From Saccoglossus kowalevskii (Eukaryota; Hemichordata; Enteropneusta; Harrimaniidae), in assembly GCF_000003605.2 (NCBI RefSeq), contig NW_003106153.1, positions 1 through 64,000 on the forward strand: a DNA stretch of 64,000 nt, written 5' to 3'. This document shows positions 25,481 through 39,190 of the stretch, piece by piece. Numbering within the stretch: position 1 is the first letter of the stretch; each line of letters starts with the position of its first letter. Made by a program: the position numbers and the translations under genes. The notes beneath the pieces are model-generated. The model had not been told where the DNA came from and searched no databases. It worked only from the letters and a program-made list of their open reading frames with translations.

Positions 25481-26560
25481 CGTTCAGCTTTACTGAGTGT
25501 TTGAACAATTCAGCTTTACTGAATGCTTGAACAATTCAGCTTTACTGAGTGCTTGAACATTTCAGCTTTACTGAGTGCTTGAACAATTCAGCTTTACTGA
25601 GTGCTTGAACATTTCAGCTTTACTGAGTGTTTGAACATTTCAGCTTTACTGAGTGCTTGAACAATTCAGCTTTACTGAGTGCTTGAACAATTCAGCTTTA
25701 CTGAGTGCTTGAACAATTCAGCTTTACTGAGTGCTTGAACAATTCAGCTTTACTGAGTGCTTGAACAATTCAGCTTTACTGAGTGTTTGGACATTTCAGC
25801 TTTACTGAGTGCTTGAACAATTCAGCTTTACTGAGTGTTTGAACAATTCAGCTTTACTGAGTGTTAGAACAATTCAGCTTTACTGAGTGTTTGAACATTT
25901 CAGCTTTACTGAGTGCTTGAACAATTCAGCTTTACTGAGTGCTTGAACATTTCAGCTTTACTGAGTGCTTGAAAATTTCAGCTTTACTGAGTGGTTGAAC
26001 ATTTCAGCTTTACTGAGTGTTTGAACATTTCAGCTTTACTGAGTGTTTGAACAATTCAGCTTTACTGAGTCCTTGAACATTTCAGCTTTACTGAGTCCTT
26101 GAACAATTCAGCTTTACTGAGTCCTTGAACATTTCAGCTTTACTGAGTGCTTGAACAATTCAGCTTTACTGAGTGTTTGAACAATTCAGCTTTACTGAGT
26201 GTTTGAACAATTCAGCTTTAATGAGTGTTTGAACATTTCAGCTTTACTGAGTGCTTCAACATTTCAGCTTTACTGAGTGTTTGAACATTTCAGCTTTACT
26301 GAGTGCTTGAACAATTCAGCTTTACTGAGTGCTTGAACATTTCAGCTTTACTGAGTGCTTGAACATTTCAGCTTTACTGAGTGCTTGAACATTTCAGCTT
26401 TACTGAGTGTTTGAACATTTCAGCTTTACTGAGTGTTTGAACATTTCAGCTTTACTGAGTGCTTGAACCGTTCAGCTTTACTGAGTGCTTGAACATTTCA
26501 GCTTTACTGAGTGCTTGAACCGTTCAGCTTTACTGAGTGTTTGAACAATTCAGCTTTACT
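25481..26560 (+). repeat. Duplicated segment with GAACCGTT and CTGAATGC landmarks
   Basis: GAACCGTT (A23C plus G at 24) has its CGTT at 25481 and 26521, 1,040 bp or 40 units apart. Both are followed two units later by ACTGAATGC (G13A). An extra GAACCGTT lies two units before the second, at 26469. The same pair recurs near 42394, 55216 and 59359. GAACCGTT is one of the few variants that introduces a CpG. Confidence 0.8.
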
Positions 26561-27342
26561 GAATGCTTGAACAATTCAGCTTTACTGAGTGCTTGAACAT
26601 TTCAGCTTTACTGAGTGCTTGAACATTTCAGCTTTACTGAGTGTTTGAACATTTCAGCTTTACTGAGTGCTTGAACAATTCAGCTTTACTGAGTGCTTGA
26701 ACATTTCAGCTTTACTGAGTGCTTGAACATTTCAGCTTTACTGAGTGTTTGAACAATTCAGCTTTACTGAGTGCTTGAACATTTCAGCTTTACTGAGTGT
26801 TTGAACAATTCAGCTTTACTGAGTGCTTGAACATTTCAGCTTTACTGAGTGTTTGAACAATTCAGCTTTACTGAGTGTTTGAACAATTCAGCTTTACTGA
26901 GTGTTTGAACAATTCAGCTTTACTGAGTGCTTGAACATTTCAGCTTTACTGAGTGTTTGAACATTTCAGCTTTACTGAGTGTTTGAACATTTCTGCTTTA
27001 CTGAGTGCTTGAACAATTCAGCTTTACTGAGTGCTTGAACATTTCAGCTTTACTGAGTGTTTGAACAATTCAGCTTTACTGAGTGCTTGAACATTTCAGC
27101 TTTACTGAGTGTTTGAACATTTCAGCTTTACTGAGTGCTTGAACAATTCAGCTTTACTGAGTGCTTGAACAATTCAGCTTTACTGAGTGCTTGAACAATT
27201 CAGCTTTACTGAGTGTTTGAACAATTCAGCTTTACTGAGTGCTTGAACATTTCAGCTTTACTGAGTGCTTGAACATTTCAGCTTTACTGAGTGCTTGAAC
27301 ATTTCAGCTTTACTGAGTGCTTGAACATTTCAGCTTTACTGA

Positions 27343-27705
27343 GTGGCTGGACATTTCAGCTTTACTGAGTGTTTGAACATTTCAGCTTTACTGAGTGCTT
27401 GAACAATTCAGCTTTACTGAGTGCTTGAACATTTCAGCTTTACTGAGTGCTTGAACATTTCAGCTTTACTGAGTGCTTGAACATTTCAGCTTTACTGAGT
27501 GTTTGAACAATTCAGCTTTACTGAGTGCTTGAACATTTCAGCTTTACTGAGTGTTTGAACAATTCAGCTTTACTGAGTGCTTGAACATTTCAGCTTTACT
27601 GAGTGCTTGAACATTTCAGCTTTACTGAGTGGTTGGACATTTCAGCTTTACTGAGTGTTTGAACATTTCAGATTTACTGAGTGTTTGAACAATTCAGCTT
27701 TATTG
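27343..27705 (+). repeat. GTGGCTGG block with TATTGAG landmark
   Basis: GTGGCTGG at 27343 and GTGGTTGG at 27629 are 286 bp apart. A rare TTTATTGAGTCC unit (C9T) has its TATT at 27701, 72 bp after GTGGTTGG. The identical 72-bp arrangement at 50871/50943 marks the 50.6-kb block as its closest relative. A CAGATTTAC unit (C4A) between the last two landmarks is private to this copy. Confidence 0.8.
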
Positions 27706-27870
27706 AGTCCTTGAACAATTCAGCTTTACTGAGTCCTTGAACATTTCAGCTTTACTGAGTGCTTGAACAATTCAGCTTTACTGAGTGTTTGAACAATTCA
27801 GCTTTACTGAGTGTTTGAACAATTCAGCTTTACTGAGTGTTTGAACATTTCAGCTTTACTGAGTGCTTCA

Positions 27871-27950
27871 ACATTCAGCTTTACTGAATGTTTGAACATT
27901 TCACTTTACTGATGTTGACCATTTCTGCTTTACTGAGTGCTTGACAATTC
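27871..27950. other. Indel-dense tract, most irregular
   Basis: CAACATTCAG, CTGAATG, TTTCACTTTAC, CTGATGTTGACC and TTGACAATT occur in three to four units. TTTCACTTT and GATGTTGACC are found nowhere else in the window, so this is the most degraded stretch outside the gap. Confidence 0.7.
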
Positions 27951-30107
27951 AGCTTTACTGAGTGTTTGAACAATTCAGCTTTACTGAGTGTTTGAACAAT
28001 TCAGCTTTACTGAGTGTTTGAACATTTCAGCTTTACTGAGTGCTTCAACAATTCAGCTTTACTGAGTGTTTGAACATTTCAGCTTTACTGAGTGTTTGAA
28101 CAATTCAGCTTTACTGAGTCCTTGAACAATTCAGCTTTACTGAGTCCTTGAACATTTCAGCTTTACTGAGTGTTTGAACAATTCAGCTTTACTGAGTGTT
28201 TGAACAATTCAGCTTTACTGAGTGTTTGAACATTTCAGCTTTACTGAGTGTTTGAACATTTCAGCTTTACTGAGTGTTTGAACAATTCAGCTTTACTGAG
28301 TGTTTGAACAATTCAGCTTTACTGAGTGTTTGGACATTTCAGCTTTACTGAGTGTTTGAACATTTCAGCTTTACTGAGTGCTTGAACATTTCAGCTTTAC
28401 TGAGTGTTTGAAGATTTCAGCTTTACTGAGTGGTTGAACAATTCAGCTTTACTGAGTGTTTGAACATTTCAGCTTTACTGAGTGCTTGAACAATTCAGCT
28501 TTACTGAGTGTTTGAACATTTCAGCTTTACTGAGTGTTTGAACAATTCAGCTTTACTGAGTGTTTGAACATTTCAGCTTTACTGAGTGTTTGAACATTTC
28601 AGCTTTACTGAGTGCTTGAACATTTCAGCTTTACTGAGTGCTTGAACAATTCAGCTTTACTGAGTGTTTGAACATTTCAGCTTTACTGAGTGCTTGAACA
28701 TTTCAGCTTTACTGAGTGCTTGAACAATTCAGCTTTACTGAGTGTTTGAACAATTCAGCTTTACTGAGTGCTTGAACAATTCAGCTTTACTGAGTCCTTG
28801 AACAATTCAGCTTTACTGAGTCCTTGAACATTTCAGCTTCACTGAGTTCTTGAACAATTCAGCTTTACTGAGTGTTTGAACAATTCAGCTTTACTGAGTG
28901 TTTGAACAATTCAGCTTTACTGAGTGTTTGAACATTTCAGCTTTACTGAGTGCTTCAACAATTCAGCTTTACTGAGTGTTTGAACATTTCAGCTTTACTG
29001 AGTGTTTGAACATTTCAGCTTTACTGAGTGCTTGAACAATTCAGCTTTACTGAGTGCTTGAACATTTCAGCTTTACAGAGTGCTTGAACATTTCAGCTTT
29101 ACTGAGTGTTTGAACATTTCAGCTTTACTGAGTGCTTGAACAATTCAGCTTTACTGAGTGCTTGAACATTTCAGATTTACTGAGTGCTTGAACATTTCAG
29201 CTTTACTGAGTGTTTGAACAATTCAGCTTTACTGAGTGCTTGAACAATTCAGCTTTACTGAGTGCTTGAACATTTCAGCTTTACTGAGTGCTTGAACATT
29301 TCAGCTTTACTGAGTGTTTGAACATTTCAGCTTTACTGAGTGCTTGAACAATTCAGCTTTACTGAGTGCTTGAACATTTCAGCTTTACTGAGTGCTTGAA
29401 CATTTCAGCTTTACTGAGTGTTTGAACAATTCAGCTTTACTGAGTGCTTGAACATTTCAGCTTTACTGAGTGTTTGAACAATTCAGCTTTACTGAGTGCT
29501 TGAACATTTCAGCTTTACTGAGTGGTTGAACATTTCAGCTTTACTGAGTGGTTGAACATTTCAGCTTTACTGAGTTTTTGAACATTTCAGCTTTACTGAG
29601 TGTTTGAACAATTCAGCTTTACTGAGTCCTTGAACAATTCAGCTTTACTGAGTCCTTGAACATTTCAGCTTTACTGAGTGCTTGAACAATTCAGCTTTAC
29701 TGAGTGTTTGAACAATTCAGCTTTACTGAGTGTTTGAACAATTCAGCTTTACTGAGTGTTTGAACATTTCAGCTTTACTGAGTGCTTCAACAATTCAGCT
29801 TTACTGAGTGCTTCAACAATTCAGCTTTACTGAGTGTTTGAACATTTCAGCTTTACTGAGTGTTTGAACATTTCTGCTTTACTGAGTGCTTGAACAATTC
29901 AGCTTTACTGAGTGCTTGAACATTTCAGCTTTACTGAGTGCTTGAACATTTCAGCTTTACTGAGTGCTTGAACATTTCAGCTTTACTGAGTGTTTGAACA
30001 TTTCAGCTTTACTGAGTGCTTGAACAATTCAGCTTTACTGAGTGCTTGAACATTTCAGCTTAACTGAGTGCTTGAACATTTCAGCTTTACTGAGTGTTTG
30101 AACAATT

Positions 30108-30245
30108 CAGCTTGACTGAGTGCTTGAACAATTCAGCTTTACTGAGTGCTTGAACATTTCAGCTTTACTGAGTGCTTGAACATTTCAGCTTTACTGAGTG
30201 TTTGAACATTTCAGCTTTACTGAGTGTTGAACAATTCAGCTTTAC
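30108..30245 (+). repeat. Block with inherited 25-bp unit, copy 1
   Basis: CAGCTTGAC (T7G) at 30108 is followed 116 bp later by GTGTTGAACAATT at 30224, a unit lacking one T of the TTTG run. The same pair with the same 116-bp spacing and unit order occurs at 51873/51989 and 59597/59713. This one-base deletion is therefore shared by descent and is unlikely to be a sequencing error. Confidence 0.82.
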
Positions 30246-32370
30246 TGAGTGCTTGAACATTTCAGCTTTACTGAGTGCTTGAACATTTCAGCTTTACTGA
30301 GTGTTTGAACAATTCAGCTTTACTGAGTGCTTGAACATTTCAGCTTTACTGAGTGTTTGAACAATTCAGCTTTACTGAGTGCTTGAACAATTCAGCTTTA
30401 CTGAGTGTTTGAACATTTCAGCTTTACTGAGTGCTTGAACAATTCAGCTTTACTGAGTGCTTGAACATTTCAGCTTTACTGAGTGTTTGAACAATTCAGC
30501 TTTACTGAGTGTTTGAACAATGCAGCTTTACTGAGTCCTTGAACAATTCAGCTTTACTGAGTCCTTGAACATTTCAGCTTTACTGAGTGTTTGAACATTT
30601 CAGCTGTACTGAGTGTTTGAACAATTCAGCTTTACTAAGTGTTTGAACAATTCAGCTTTACTGAGTGTTTGAACAATTCAGCTTTACTGAGTGTTTGAAC
30701 AATTCAGCTTTACTGAGTGCTTGAACAATTCAGCTTTACTGAGTGTTTGAACATTTCAGCTTTACTGAGTGCTTGAACATTTCAACTTTACTGAGTGCTT
30801 GAACAATTCAGCTTTACTGAGTGTTTGAACATTTCAGCTTTACTGAGTGCTTGAACAATTCAGCTTTACTGAGTGCTTGAACAATTCAGCTTTACTGAGT
30901 GTTTGAACAATTCAGCTTTACTGAGTGCTTGAACATTTCAGCTTTACTGAGTGTTTGAACAATTCAGCTTTACTGAGTGTTTGAACAATTCAGCTTTACT
31001 GAGTGTTTGAACAATTCAGCTTTACTGAGTGTTTGAACAATTCAGCTTTACTGAGTGCTTGAACATTTCAGCTTTACTGAGTGCTTGAACATTTCAGCTT
31101 TACTGAGTGCTTGAACATTTCAGCTTTACTGAGTGCTTGAACATTTCAGCTTTACTGAGTGCTTGAACATTTCAGCTTTACTGAGTGTTTGAACAATTCA
31201 GCTTTACTGAGTGTTTGAACAATTCAGCTTTACTGAGTGTTTGAACATTTCAGCTTTACTGAGTGCTTGAACAATTCAGCTTTACTGAGTGCTTGAACAA
31301 TTCAGCTTTACTGAGTGCTTGAACAATTCAGCTTTACTGAGTGTTTGAACATTTCAGCTTTACTGAGTGTTTGAACATTTCAGCTTTACTGAGTGCTTGA
31401 ACATTTCAGCTTTACTGAGTGCTTGAACATTTCAGCTTTACTGAGTGTTTGAACATTTCAGCTTTACTGAGTGTTTGAACAATTCAGCTTTACTGAGTGT
31501 TTGAACATTTCAGCTTTACTGAGTGCTTGAACAATTCAGCTTTACTGAGTGTTTGAACATTTCAGCTTTACTGAGTGCTTGAACAATTCAGCTTTACTGA
31601 GTGCTTGAACATTTCAGCTTTACTGAGTGCTTGAACATTTCAGCTTTACTGAGTGTTTGAACATTTCAGCTTTACTGAGTGCTTGAACAATTCAGCTTTA
31701 CTGAGTGCTTGAACATTTCAGCTTTACTGAGTGCTTGAACATTTCAGCTTTACTGAGTGTTTGAACAATTCAGCTTTACTGAGTGCTTGAACATTTCAGC
31801 TTTACTGAGTGTTTGAACAATTCAGCTTTACTGAGTGCTTGAACATTTCAGCTTTACTGAGTGCTTGAACATTTCAGCTTTACTGAGTGGCTGGTCATTT
31901 CAGCTTTACTGAGTGTTTGAACATTTCAGCTTTACTGAGTGTTTGAACATTTCAGCTTTACTGAGTGCTTGAACAATTCAGCTTTACTGAGTGCTTGAAC
32001 ATTTCAGCTTTACTGAGTGTTTGAACATTTCAGCTTTACTGAGTGTTTGAACAATTCAGCTTTACTGAGTCCTTGAACAATTCAGTTTTACTGAGTCCTT
32101 GAACATTTCAGCTTTACTGAGTGCTTGAACATTTCAGCTTTACTGAGTGTTTGAACATTTCAGCTTTACTGAGTGTTTGAACAATTCAGCTTTACTGAGT
32201 GTTTGAACAATTCAGCTTTACTGAGTGTTTGAACATTTCAGCTTTACTGAGTGCTTGAACAATTCAGCTTTACTGAGTGCTTGAACATTTCAGCTTTACT
32301 GAGTGCTTGAACATTTCAGCTTTACTGAGTGCTTGAACATTTCAGCTTTACTGAGTGGTTGAACATTTCA

Positions 32371-32530
32371 GCTTACTGAGTGTTTGAACATTTCAGCTTT
32401 ACTGAGTGTTTGAACATTCAGCTTTACTGAGTGCTTGAACATTCAGCTTACTGAGTGCTTGAACATTCAGCTTACTGAGTGCTTGAACATTCTGCTTTAC
32501 TGAGTGCTTGAACATTTCAGCTTACTGAGT
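32371..32530. other. Indel-dense tract
   Basis: Four CAGCTTACTG and several AACATTCAG or AACATTCTG units are shortened by one or two bases. The 32.6-kb module copy starts directly after. Confidence 0.72.
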
Positions 32531-32594
32531 GTTTGAACATTTCAGCTTTACTGAGTGCTTGAACAATTCAGCTTTACTGAGTGCTTGAACAATT

Positions 32595-33136
32595 CAGCAT
32601 TACTGAGTGTTTGAACAATTCAGCTTTACTGAGTGTTTGAACATTTCAGCTTTACTGAGTGCTTGAACAATTCAGCTTTACTGAGTGCTTGAACATTTCA
32701 GCTTTACTGAGTGCTTGAACATTTCAGCTTTACTGAGTGCTTGAACATTTCAGCTTTACTGAGTGCTTGAACATTTCAGCTTTACTGAGTGTTTGAACAT
32801 TTCAGCTTTACTGAGTGCTTGAACATTTCAGCTTTACTGAGTGTTTGAACTATTCAGCTTTACTGAGTGTTTGAACATTTCAGCTTTACTGAGTGCTTGA
32901 ACATTTCAGCTTTACTGAGTGCTTGAACATTTCAGCTTTACTGAGTGCTTGAACATTTCAGCTTTACTGAGTGCTTGAACATTTCAGCTTTACTGAGTGT
33001 TTGAACATTTCAGCTTTACTGAGTGCTTGAACATTTCAGCTTTACTGAGTGCTTGAACATTTCAGCTTTACTGAGTGCTTGAACATTTCAGCTTTACTGA
33101 GTGCTTGAACATTTCAGCTTTACTGAGTGTTTTAAC
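32595..33136 (+). repeat. Higher-order module copy (CAGCAT to GTTTTAAC)
   Basis: CAGCAT at 32595, the TATT variant at 32851 (256 bp) and GTGTTTTAAC at 33127 (276 bp) are present. The region before it is the indel-dense tract 32371-32530, so the left end of this copy cannot be trusted. Confidence 0.8.
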
Positions 33137-33420
33137 ATTTCAGCTTTACTGAGTGCTTGAACATTTCAGCTTTACTGAGTGCTTGAACATTTCAGCTTTA
33201 CTGAGTGCTTGAACATTTCAGCTTTACTGAGTGTTTGAACATTTCAGCTTTACTGAGTGCTTGAACATTTCAGCTTTACTGAGTGTTTGAACAATTCAGC
33301 TTTACTGAGTGTTTGAACATTTCAGCTTTACTGAGTGCTTGAACAATTCAGCTTTACTGAGTGCTTGAACAATTCAGCTTTACTGAGTGTTTGAACAATT
33401 CAGCTTTACTGAGTGTTAGA

Positions 33421-33650
33421 ACAAATCAGCTTTACTGAGTGTTTGAACATTTCAGCTTTACTGAGTGCTTGAACAATTTCAGCTTTACTGAGTGCTTGAA
33501 CATTTCAGCTTTACTGAGTGCTTGAACATTTCAGCTTTACTGAGTGCTGAACATTTCAGCTTTACTGAGTGCTGAACATTTCAGCTTTACTGAGTGCTGA
33601 AACATTCAGCTTACTGAGTGCTTGAACATTTCAGCTTTACCTGAGTGTTT
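33421..33650. other. Indel-dense tract with both gains and losses
   Basis: AACAAATCAG and AACAATTTCAG (one base gained), three GTGCTGAA units (one base lost), GAAACATTCAG, CAGCTTACTG and TTTACCTGAG (one base gained) are present. The tract lies between two copies of the GAACTATT block. Confidence 0.72.
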
Positions 33651-33706
33651 GAACATTTCAGCTTTACTGAGTGCTTGAACATTTCAGCTTTACTGAGTGT
33701 TTGAAC

Positions 33707-34020
33707 TATTCAGCTTTACTGAGTGTTTGAACATTTCAGCTTTACTGAGTGCTTGAACATTTCAGCTTTACTGAGTGCTTGAACATTTCAGCTTTACTGA
33801 GTGCTTGAACATTTCAGCTTTACTGAGTGCTTGAACATTTCAGCTTTACTGAGTGTTTGAACATTTCAGCTTTACTGAGTGCTTGAACATTTCAGCTTTA
33901 CTGAGTGCTTGAACATTTCAGCTTTACTGAGTGCTTGAACATTTCAGCTTTACTGAGTGCTTGAACATTTCAGCTTTACTGAGTGTTTTAACATTTCAGC
34001 TTTACTGAGTGTTTTAACAT
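33707..34020 (+). repeat. GAACTATT to GTTTTAAC block with doubled GTTTTAAC
   Basis: The TATT variant is at 33707 and GTGTTTTAAC at 33983, again 276 bp apart. Uniquely, the next unit is also GTGTTTTAAC, an apparent one-unit tandem duplication of a rare variant. The block lies about 850 bp after the previous copy, so the two may be a local duplication separated by the indel-dense tract at 33421-33650. Confidence 0.8.
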
Positions 34021-37000
34021 TTCAGCTTTACTGAGTGCTTGAACATTTCAGCTTTACTGAGTGCTTGAACATTTCAGCTTTACTGAGTGCTTGAACATTT
34101 CAGCTTTACTGAGTGCTTGAACATTTCAGCTTTACTGAGTGTTTGAACATTTCAGCTTTACTGAGTGCTTGAACATTTCAGCTTTACTGAGTGTTTGAAC
34201 AATTCAGCTTTACTGAGTGTTTGAACATTTCAGCTTTACTGAGTGCTTGAACAATTCAGCTTTACTGAGTGCTTGGACAATTCAGCTTTACTGAGTGTTT
34301 GAACAATTCAGCTTTACTGAGTGTTTGAACATTTCAGCTTTACTGAGTGCTTCAACAATTCAGCTTTACTGAGTGTTTGAACATTTCAGCTTTACTGAGT
34401 GTTTGAACATTTCAGCTTTACTGAGTGCTTGAACAATTCAGCTTTACTGAGTGCTTGAACAATTCAGCTTTACAGAGTGCTTGAACATTTCAGCTTTACT
34501 GAGTGTTTGAACATTTCAGCTTTACTGAGTGCTTGAACAATTCAGCTTTACTGAGTGCTTGAACATTTCAGCTTTACTGAGTGCTTGAACATTTCAGCTT
34601 TACTGAGTGTTTGAACAATTCAGCTTTACTGAGTGCTTGAACAATTCAGCTTTACTGAGTGCTTGAACATTTCAGCTTTACTGAGTGCTTGAACATTTCA
34701 GCTTTACTGAGTGTTTGAACATTTCAGCTTTACTGAGTGCTTGAACAATTCAGCTTTACTGAGTGCTTGAACATTTCAGCTTTACTGAGTGCTTGAACAT
34801 TTCAGCTTTACTGAGTGCTTGAACATTTCAGCTTTACTGAGTGTTTGAACAATTCAGCTTTACTGAGTGCTTGAACATTTCAGCTTTACTGAGTGTTTGA
34901 ACATTTCAGCTTTACTGAGTGCTTGAACATTTCAGCTTTACTGAGTGCTTGAACATTTCAGCTTTACTGAGTGCTTGGACATTTCAGCTTTACTGAGTGT
35001 TTGAACATTTCAGCTTTACTGAGTGCTTGAAAATTTCAGCTTTACTGAGTGCTTGAACATTTCAGCTTTACTGAGTGGTTGAACATTTCAGCTTTACTGA
35101 GTGTTGGAACATTTCAGCTTTACTGAGTGTTTGAACAATTCAGCTTTACTGAGTCCTTGAACAATTCAGCTTTACTGAGTCCTTGAACAATTCAGCTTTA
35201 CTGAGTGTTTGAACATTTCAGCTTTACTGAGTGTTTGAACAATTCAGCTTTACTGAGTGCTTGAACAATTCAGCTTTACTGAGTGTTTGAACATTTCAGC
35301 TTTACTGAGTGTTTGAACATTTCAGCTTTACTGAGTGCTTGAACAATTCAGCTTTACTGAGTGCTTGAACATTTCAGCTTTACTGAGTGCTTGAACATTT
35401 CAGCTTTACTGAGTGTTTGAAAATTTCAGCTTTACTGAGTGTTTGAACAATTCAGCTTTACTGAGTGTTTGAACAATTCAGCTTTACTGAGTGTTTGAAC
35501 AATTCAGCTTTACTAAGTGCTTGAACAATTCAGCTTTACTGAGTGTTTGAACATTTCAGCTTTACTGAGTGCTTGAACAATTCAGCTTTACTGAGTGCTT
35601 GAACAATTCAGCTTTACTGAATGCTTGAACATTTCAGCTTTACTGAGTGTTTGAACATTTCAGCTTTACTGAGTGCTTGAACAATTCAGCTTTACTGAGT
35701 GCTTGAACAATTCAGCTTTACTGAGTGTTTGAACATTTCAGCTTTACTGAGTGCTTGAAAATTTCAGCTTTACTGAGTGGTTGAACATTTCAGCTTTACT
35801 GAGTGTTTGAACATTTCAGCTTTACTGAGTCCTTGAACAATTCAGCTTTACTGAGTCCTTGAACATTTCAGCTTTACTGAGTGCTTGAACAATTCAGCTT
35901 TACTGAGTGTTTGAACAATTCAGCTTTACTGAGTGTTTGAACAATTCAGCTTTACTGAGTGTTTGAACATTTCAGCTTTACTGAGTGCTTCAACAATTCA
36001 GCTTTACTGAGTGTTTGAACATTTCAGCTTTACTGAGTGTTTGAACAATTCAGCTTTACTGAGTCCTTGAACAATTCAGCTTTACTGAGTCCTTGAACAT
36101 TTCAGCTTTACTGAGTGTTTGAACAATTCAGCTTTACTGAGTGTTTGAACAATTCAGCTTTACTGAGTGTTTGAACATTTCAGCTTTACTGAGTGTTTGA
36201 ACATTTCAGCTTTACTGAGTGTTTGAACAATTCAGCTTTACTGAGTGTTTGAACAATTCAGCTTTACTGAGTGTTTGGACATTTCAGCTTTACTGAGTGT
36301 TTGAACATTTCAGCTTTACTGAGTGCTTGAACATTTCAGCTTTACTGAGTGTTTGAAGATTTCAGCTTTACTGAGTGGTTGAACAATTCAGCTTTACTGA
36401 GTGTTTGAACATTTCAGCTTTACTGAGTGCTTGAACAATTCAGCTTTACTGAGTGTTTGAACATTTCAGCTTTACTGAGTGTTTGAACAATTCAGCTTTA
36501 CTGAGTGTTTGAATAATTCAGCTTTACTGAGTGCTTGAACAATTCAGCTTTACTGAGTGTTTGAACATTTCAGCTTTACTGAGTGCTTGAACAATTCAGC
36601 TTTACTGAGTGCTTGAACAATTCAGCTTTACTGAGTGTTTGAACAATGCAGCTTTACTGAGTCCTTGAACAATTCAGCTTTACTGAGTGTTTGAACATTT
36701 CAGCTTTACTGAGTCCTTGAACATTTCAGTTTTACTGAGTGTTTGAACATTTCAGCTGTACTGAGTGTTTGAACAATTCAGCTTTACTGAGTGTTTGAAC
36801 AATTCAGCTTTACTGAGTGCTTGAACAATTCAGCTTTACTGAGTGTTTGAACATTTCAGCTTTACTGAGTGCTTGAACATTTCAGCTTTACTGAGTGCTT
36901 GAACATTTCAGCTTTACTGAGTGCTTGAACATTTCAGCTTTACTGAGTGTTTGAACATTTCAGCTTTACTGAGTGCTTGAACAATTCAGCTTTACTGAGT

Positions 37001-38769
37001 GTTTGAACATTTCAGCTTTACTGAGTGTTTGAACATTTCAGCTTTACTGAGTGCTTGAACATTTCAGCTTTACTGAGTGCTTGAACATTTCAGCTTTACT
37101 GAGTGCTTGAACATTTCAGCTTTACTGAGTGCTTGAACATTTCAGCTTTACTGAGTGCTTGAACATTTCAGCTTTACTGAGTGCTTGAACATTTCAGCTT
37201 TACTGAGTGCTTGAACATTTCAGCTTTACTGAGTGCTTGAACATTTCAGCTTTACTGAGTGTTTGAACAATTCAGCTTTACTGAGTGCTTGAACAATTCA
37301 GCTTTACTGAGTGCTTGAACATTTCAGCTTTACTGAGTGCTTGAACAATTCAGCTTTACTGAGTGCTTGAACAATTCAGCTTTACTGAGTGCTTGAACAA
37401 TTCAGCTTTACTGAGTGTTTGAACATTTCAGCTTTACTGAGTGCTTGAACAATTCAGCTTTACTGAGTGCTTGAACATTTCAGCTTTACTGAGTGCTTGA
37501 ACATTTCAGCTTTACTGAGTGCTTGAACATTTCAGCTTTACTGAGTGCTTGAACATTTCAGCTTTACTGAGTGTTTGAACATTTCAGCTTTACTGAGTGC
37601 TTGAACATTTCAGCTTTACTGAGTGTTTGAACAATTCAGCTTTACTGAGTGTTTGAACATTTCAACTTTACTGAGTGTTTGAACAATTCAGCTTTACCGA
37701 GTCCTTGAACAATTCAGCTTTACTGAGTGTTTGAACATTTCAGCTTTGCTGAGTGCTTGAACATTTCAGCTTTACTGAGTGCTTGAACATTTCAGCTTTA
37801 CTGAGTGCTTGAACATTTCAGCTTTACTGAGTGCTTGAACATTTCAGCTTTACTGAGTGTTTGAACATTTCAGCTTTACTGAGTGTTTGAACAATTCAGC
37901 TTTACTGAGTGCTTGAACATTTCAGCTTTACTGAGTGCTTGAACATTTCAGCTTTACTGAGTGCTTGAACATTTCAGCTTTACTGAGTGCTTGAACAATT
38001 CAGCTTTACTGAGTGGTTGAACATTTCAGCTTTACTGAGTGTTTGAACATTTCAGCTTTACTGAGTGTTTGAACAATTCAGCTTTACTGAGTCCTTGAAC
38101 AATTCAGCTTTACTGAGTCCTTGAACATTTCAGCTTTACTGAGTGCTTGAACAATTCAGCTTTACTGAGTGTTTGAACATTTCAGCTTTACTGAGTGTTT
38201 GAACAATTCAGCTTTACTGAGTGTTTGAACAATTCAGCTTTACTGAGTGTTAGAACAATTCAGCTTTACTGAGTGTTTGAACATTTCAGCTTTACTGAGT
38301 GCTTGAACAATTCAGCTTTACTGAGTGCTTGAACATTTCAGCTTTACTGAGTGCTTGAACATTTCAGCTTTACTGAGTGCTTGAACATTTCAGCTTTACT
38401 GAGTGCTTGAACATTTCAGCTTTACTGAGTGTTTGAACATTTCAGCTTTACTGAGTCCTTGAACATTTCAGCTTTACTGAGTCCTTGAACATTTCAGCTT
38501 TACTGAGTGCTTGAACATTTCAGCTTTACTGAGTGTTTGAACAATTCAGCTTTACTGAGTGTTTGAACATTTCAGCTTTACTGAGTGTTTGAACATTTCA
38601 GCTTTACTGAGTGCTTCAACAATTCAGCTTTACTGAGTGTTTGAACATTTCAGCTTTACTGAGTGTTTGAACATTTCAGCTTTACTGAGTGCTTGAACAA
38701 TTCAGCTTTACTGAGTGCTTGAACATTTCAGCTTTACTGAGTGTTTGAACAATTCAGCTTTACTGAGTG

Positions 38770-39190
38770 CTTGAACAATTTCAGCTTTACTGAGTGCTTG
38801 AACATTTCAGCTTTACTGAGTGCTTGAACATTTCAGCTTTACTGAGTGCTTGAACAATTCAGCTTTACTGAGTGCTTGAACAATTCAGCTTTACTGAGTG
38901 CTTGAACATTTCAGCTTTACTGAGTGCTTGAACATTTCAGCTTTACTGAGTGTTTGAACAATTCAGCTTTACTGAGTGCTTTGAACATTTCAGCTTTACT
39001 GAGTGCTTGAACATTTCAGCTTTACTGAGTGTTTGAACATTTCAGCTTTACTGAGTGCTTGAACAATTCAGCTTTACTGAGTGCTTGAACATTTCAGCTT
39101 ACTGAGTGCTTGAACATTTCAGCTTTACTGAGTGTTTGAACAATTCAGCTTTACTGAGTGCTTGAACATTTCAGCTTTACTGAGGGTTTG
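38770..39190. other. Scattered indels
   Basis: AACAATTTCAG near 38777 and GCTTTGAAC near 38980 each gain one base, CAGCTTACTG near 39097 loses one, and CTGAGGGTTTG near 39184 is a substitution. They are more spread out than in the other tracts. Confidence 0.6.
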
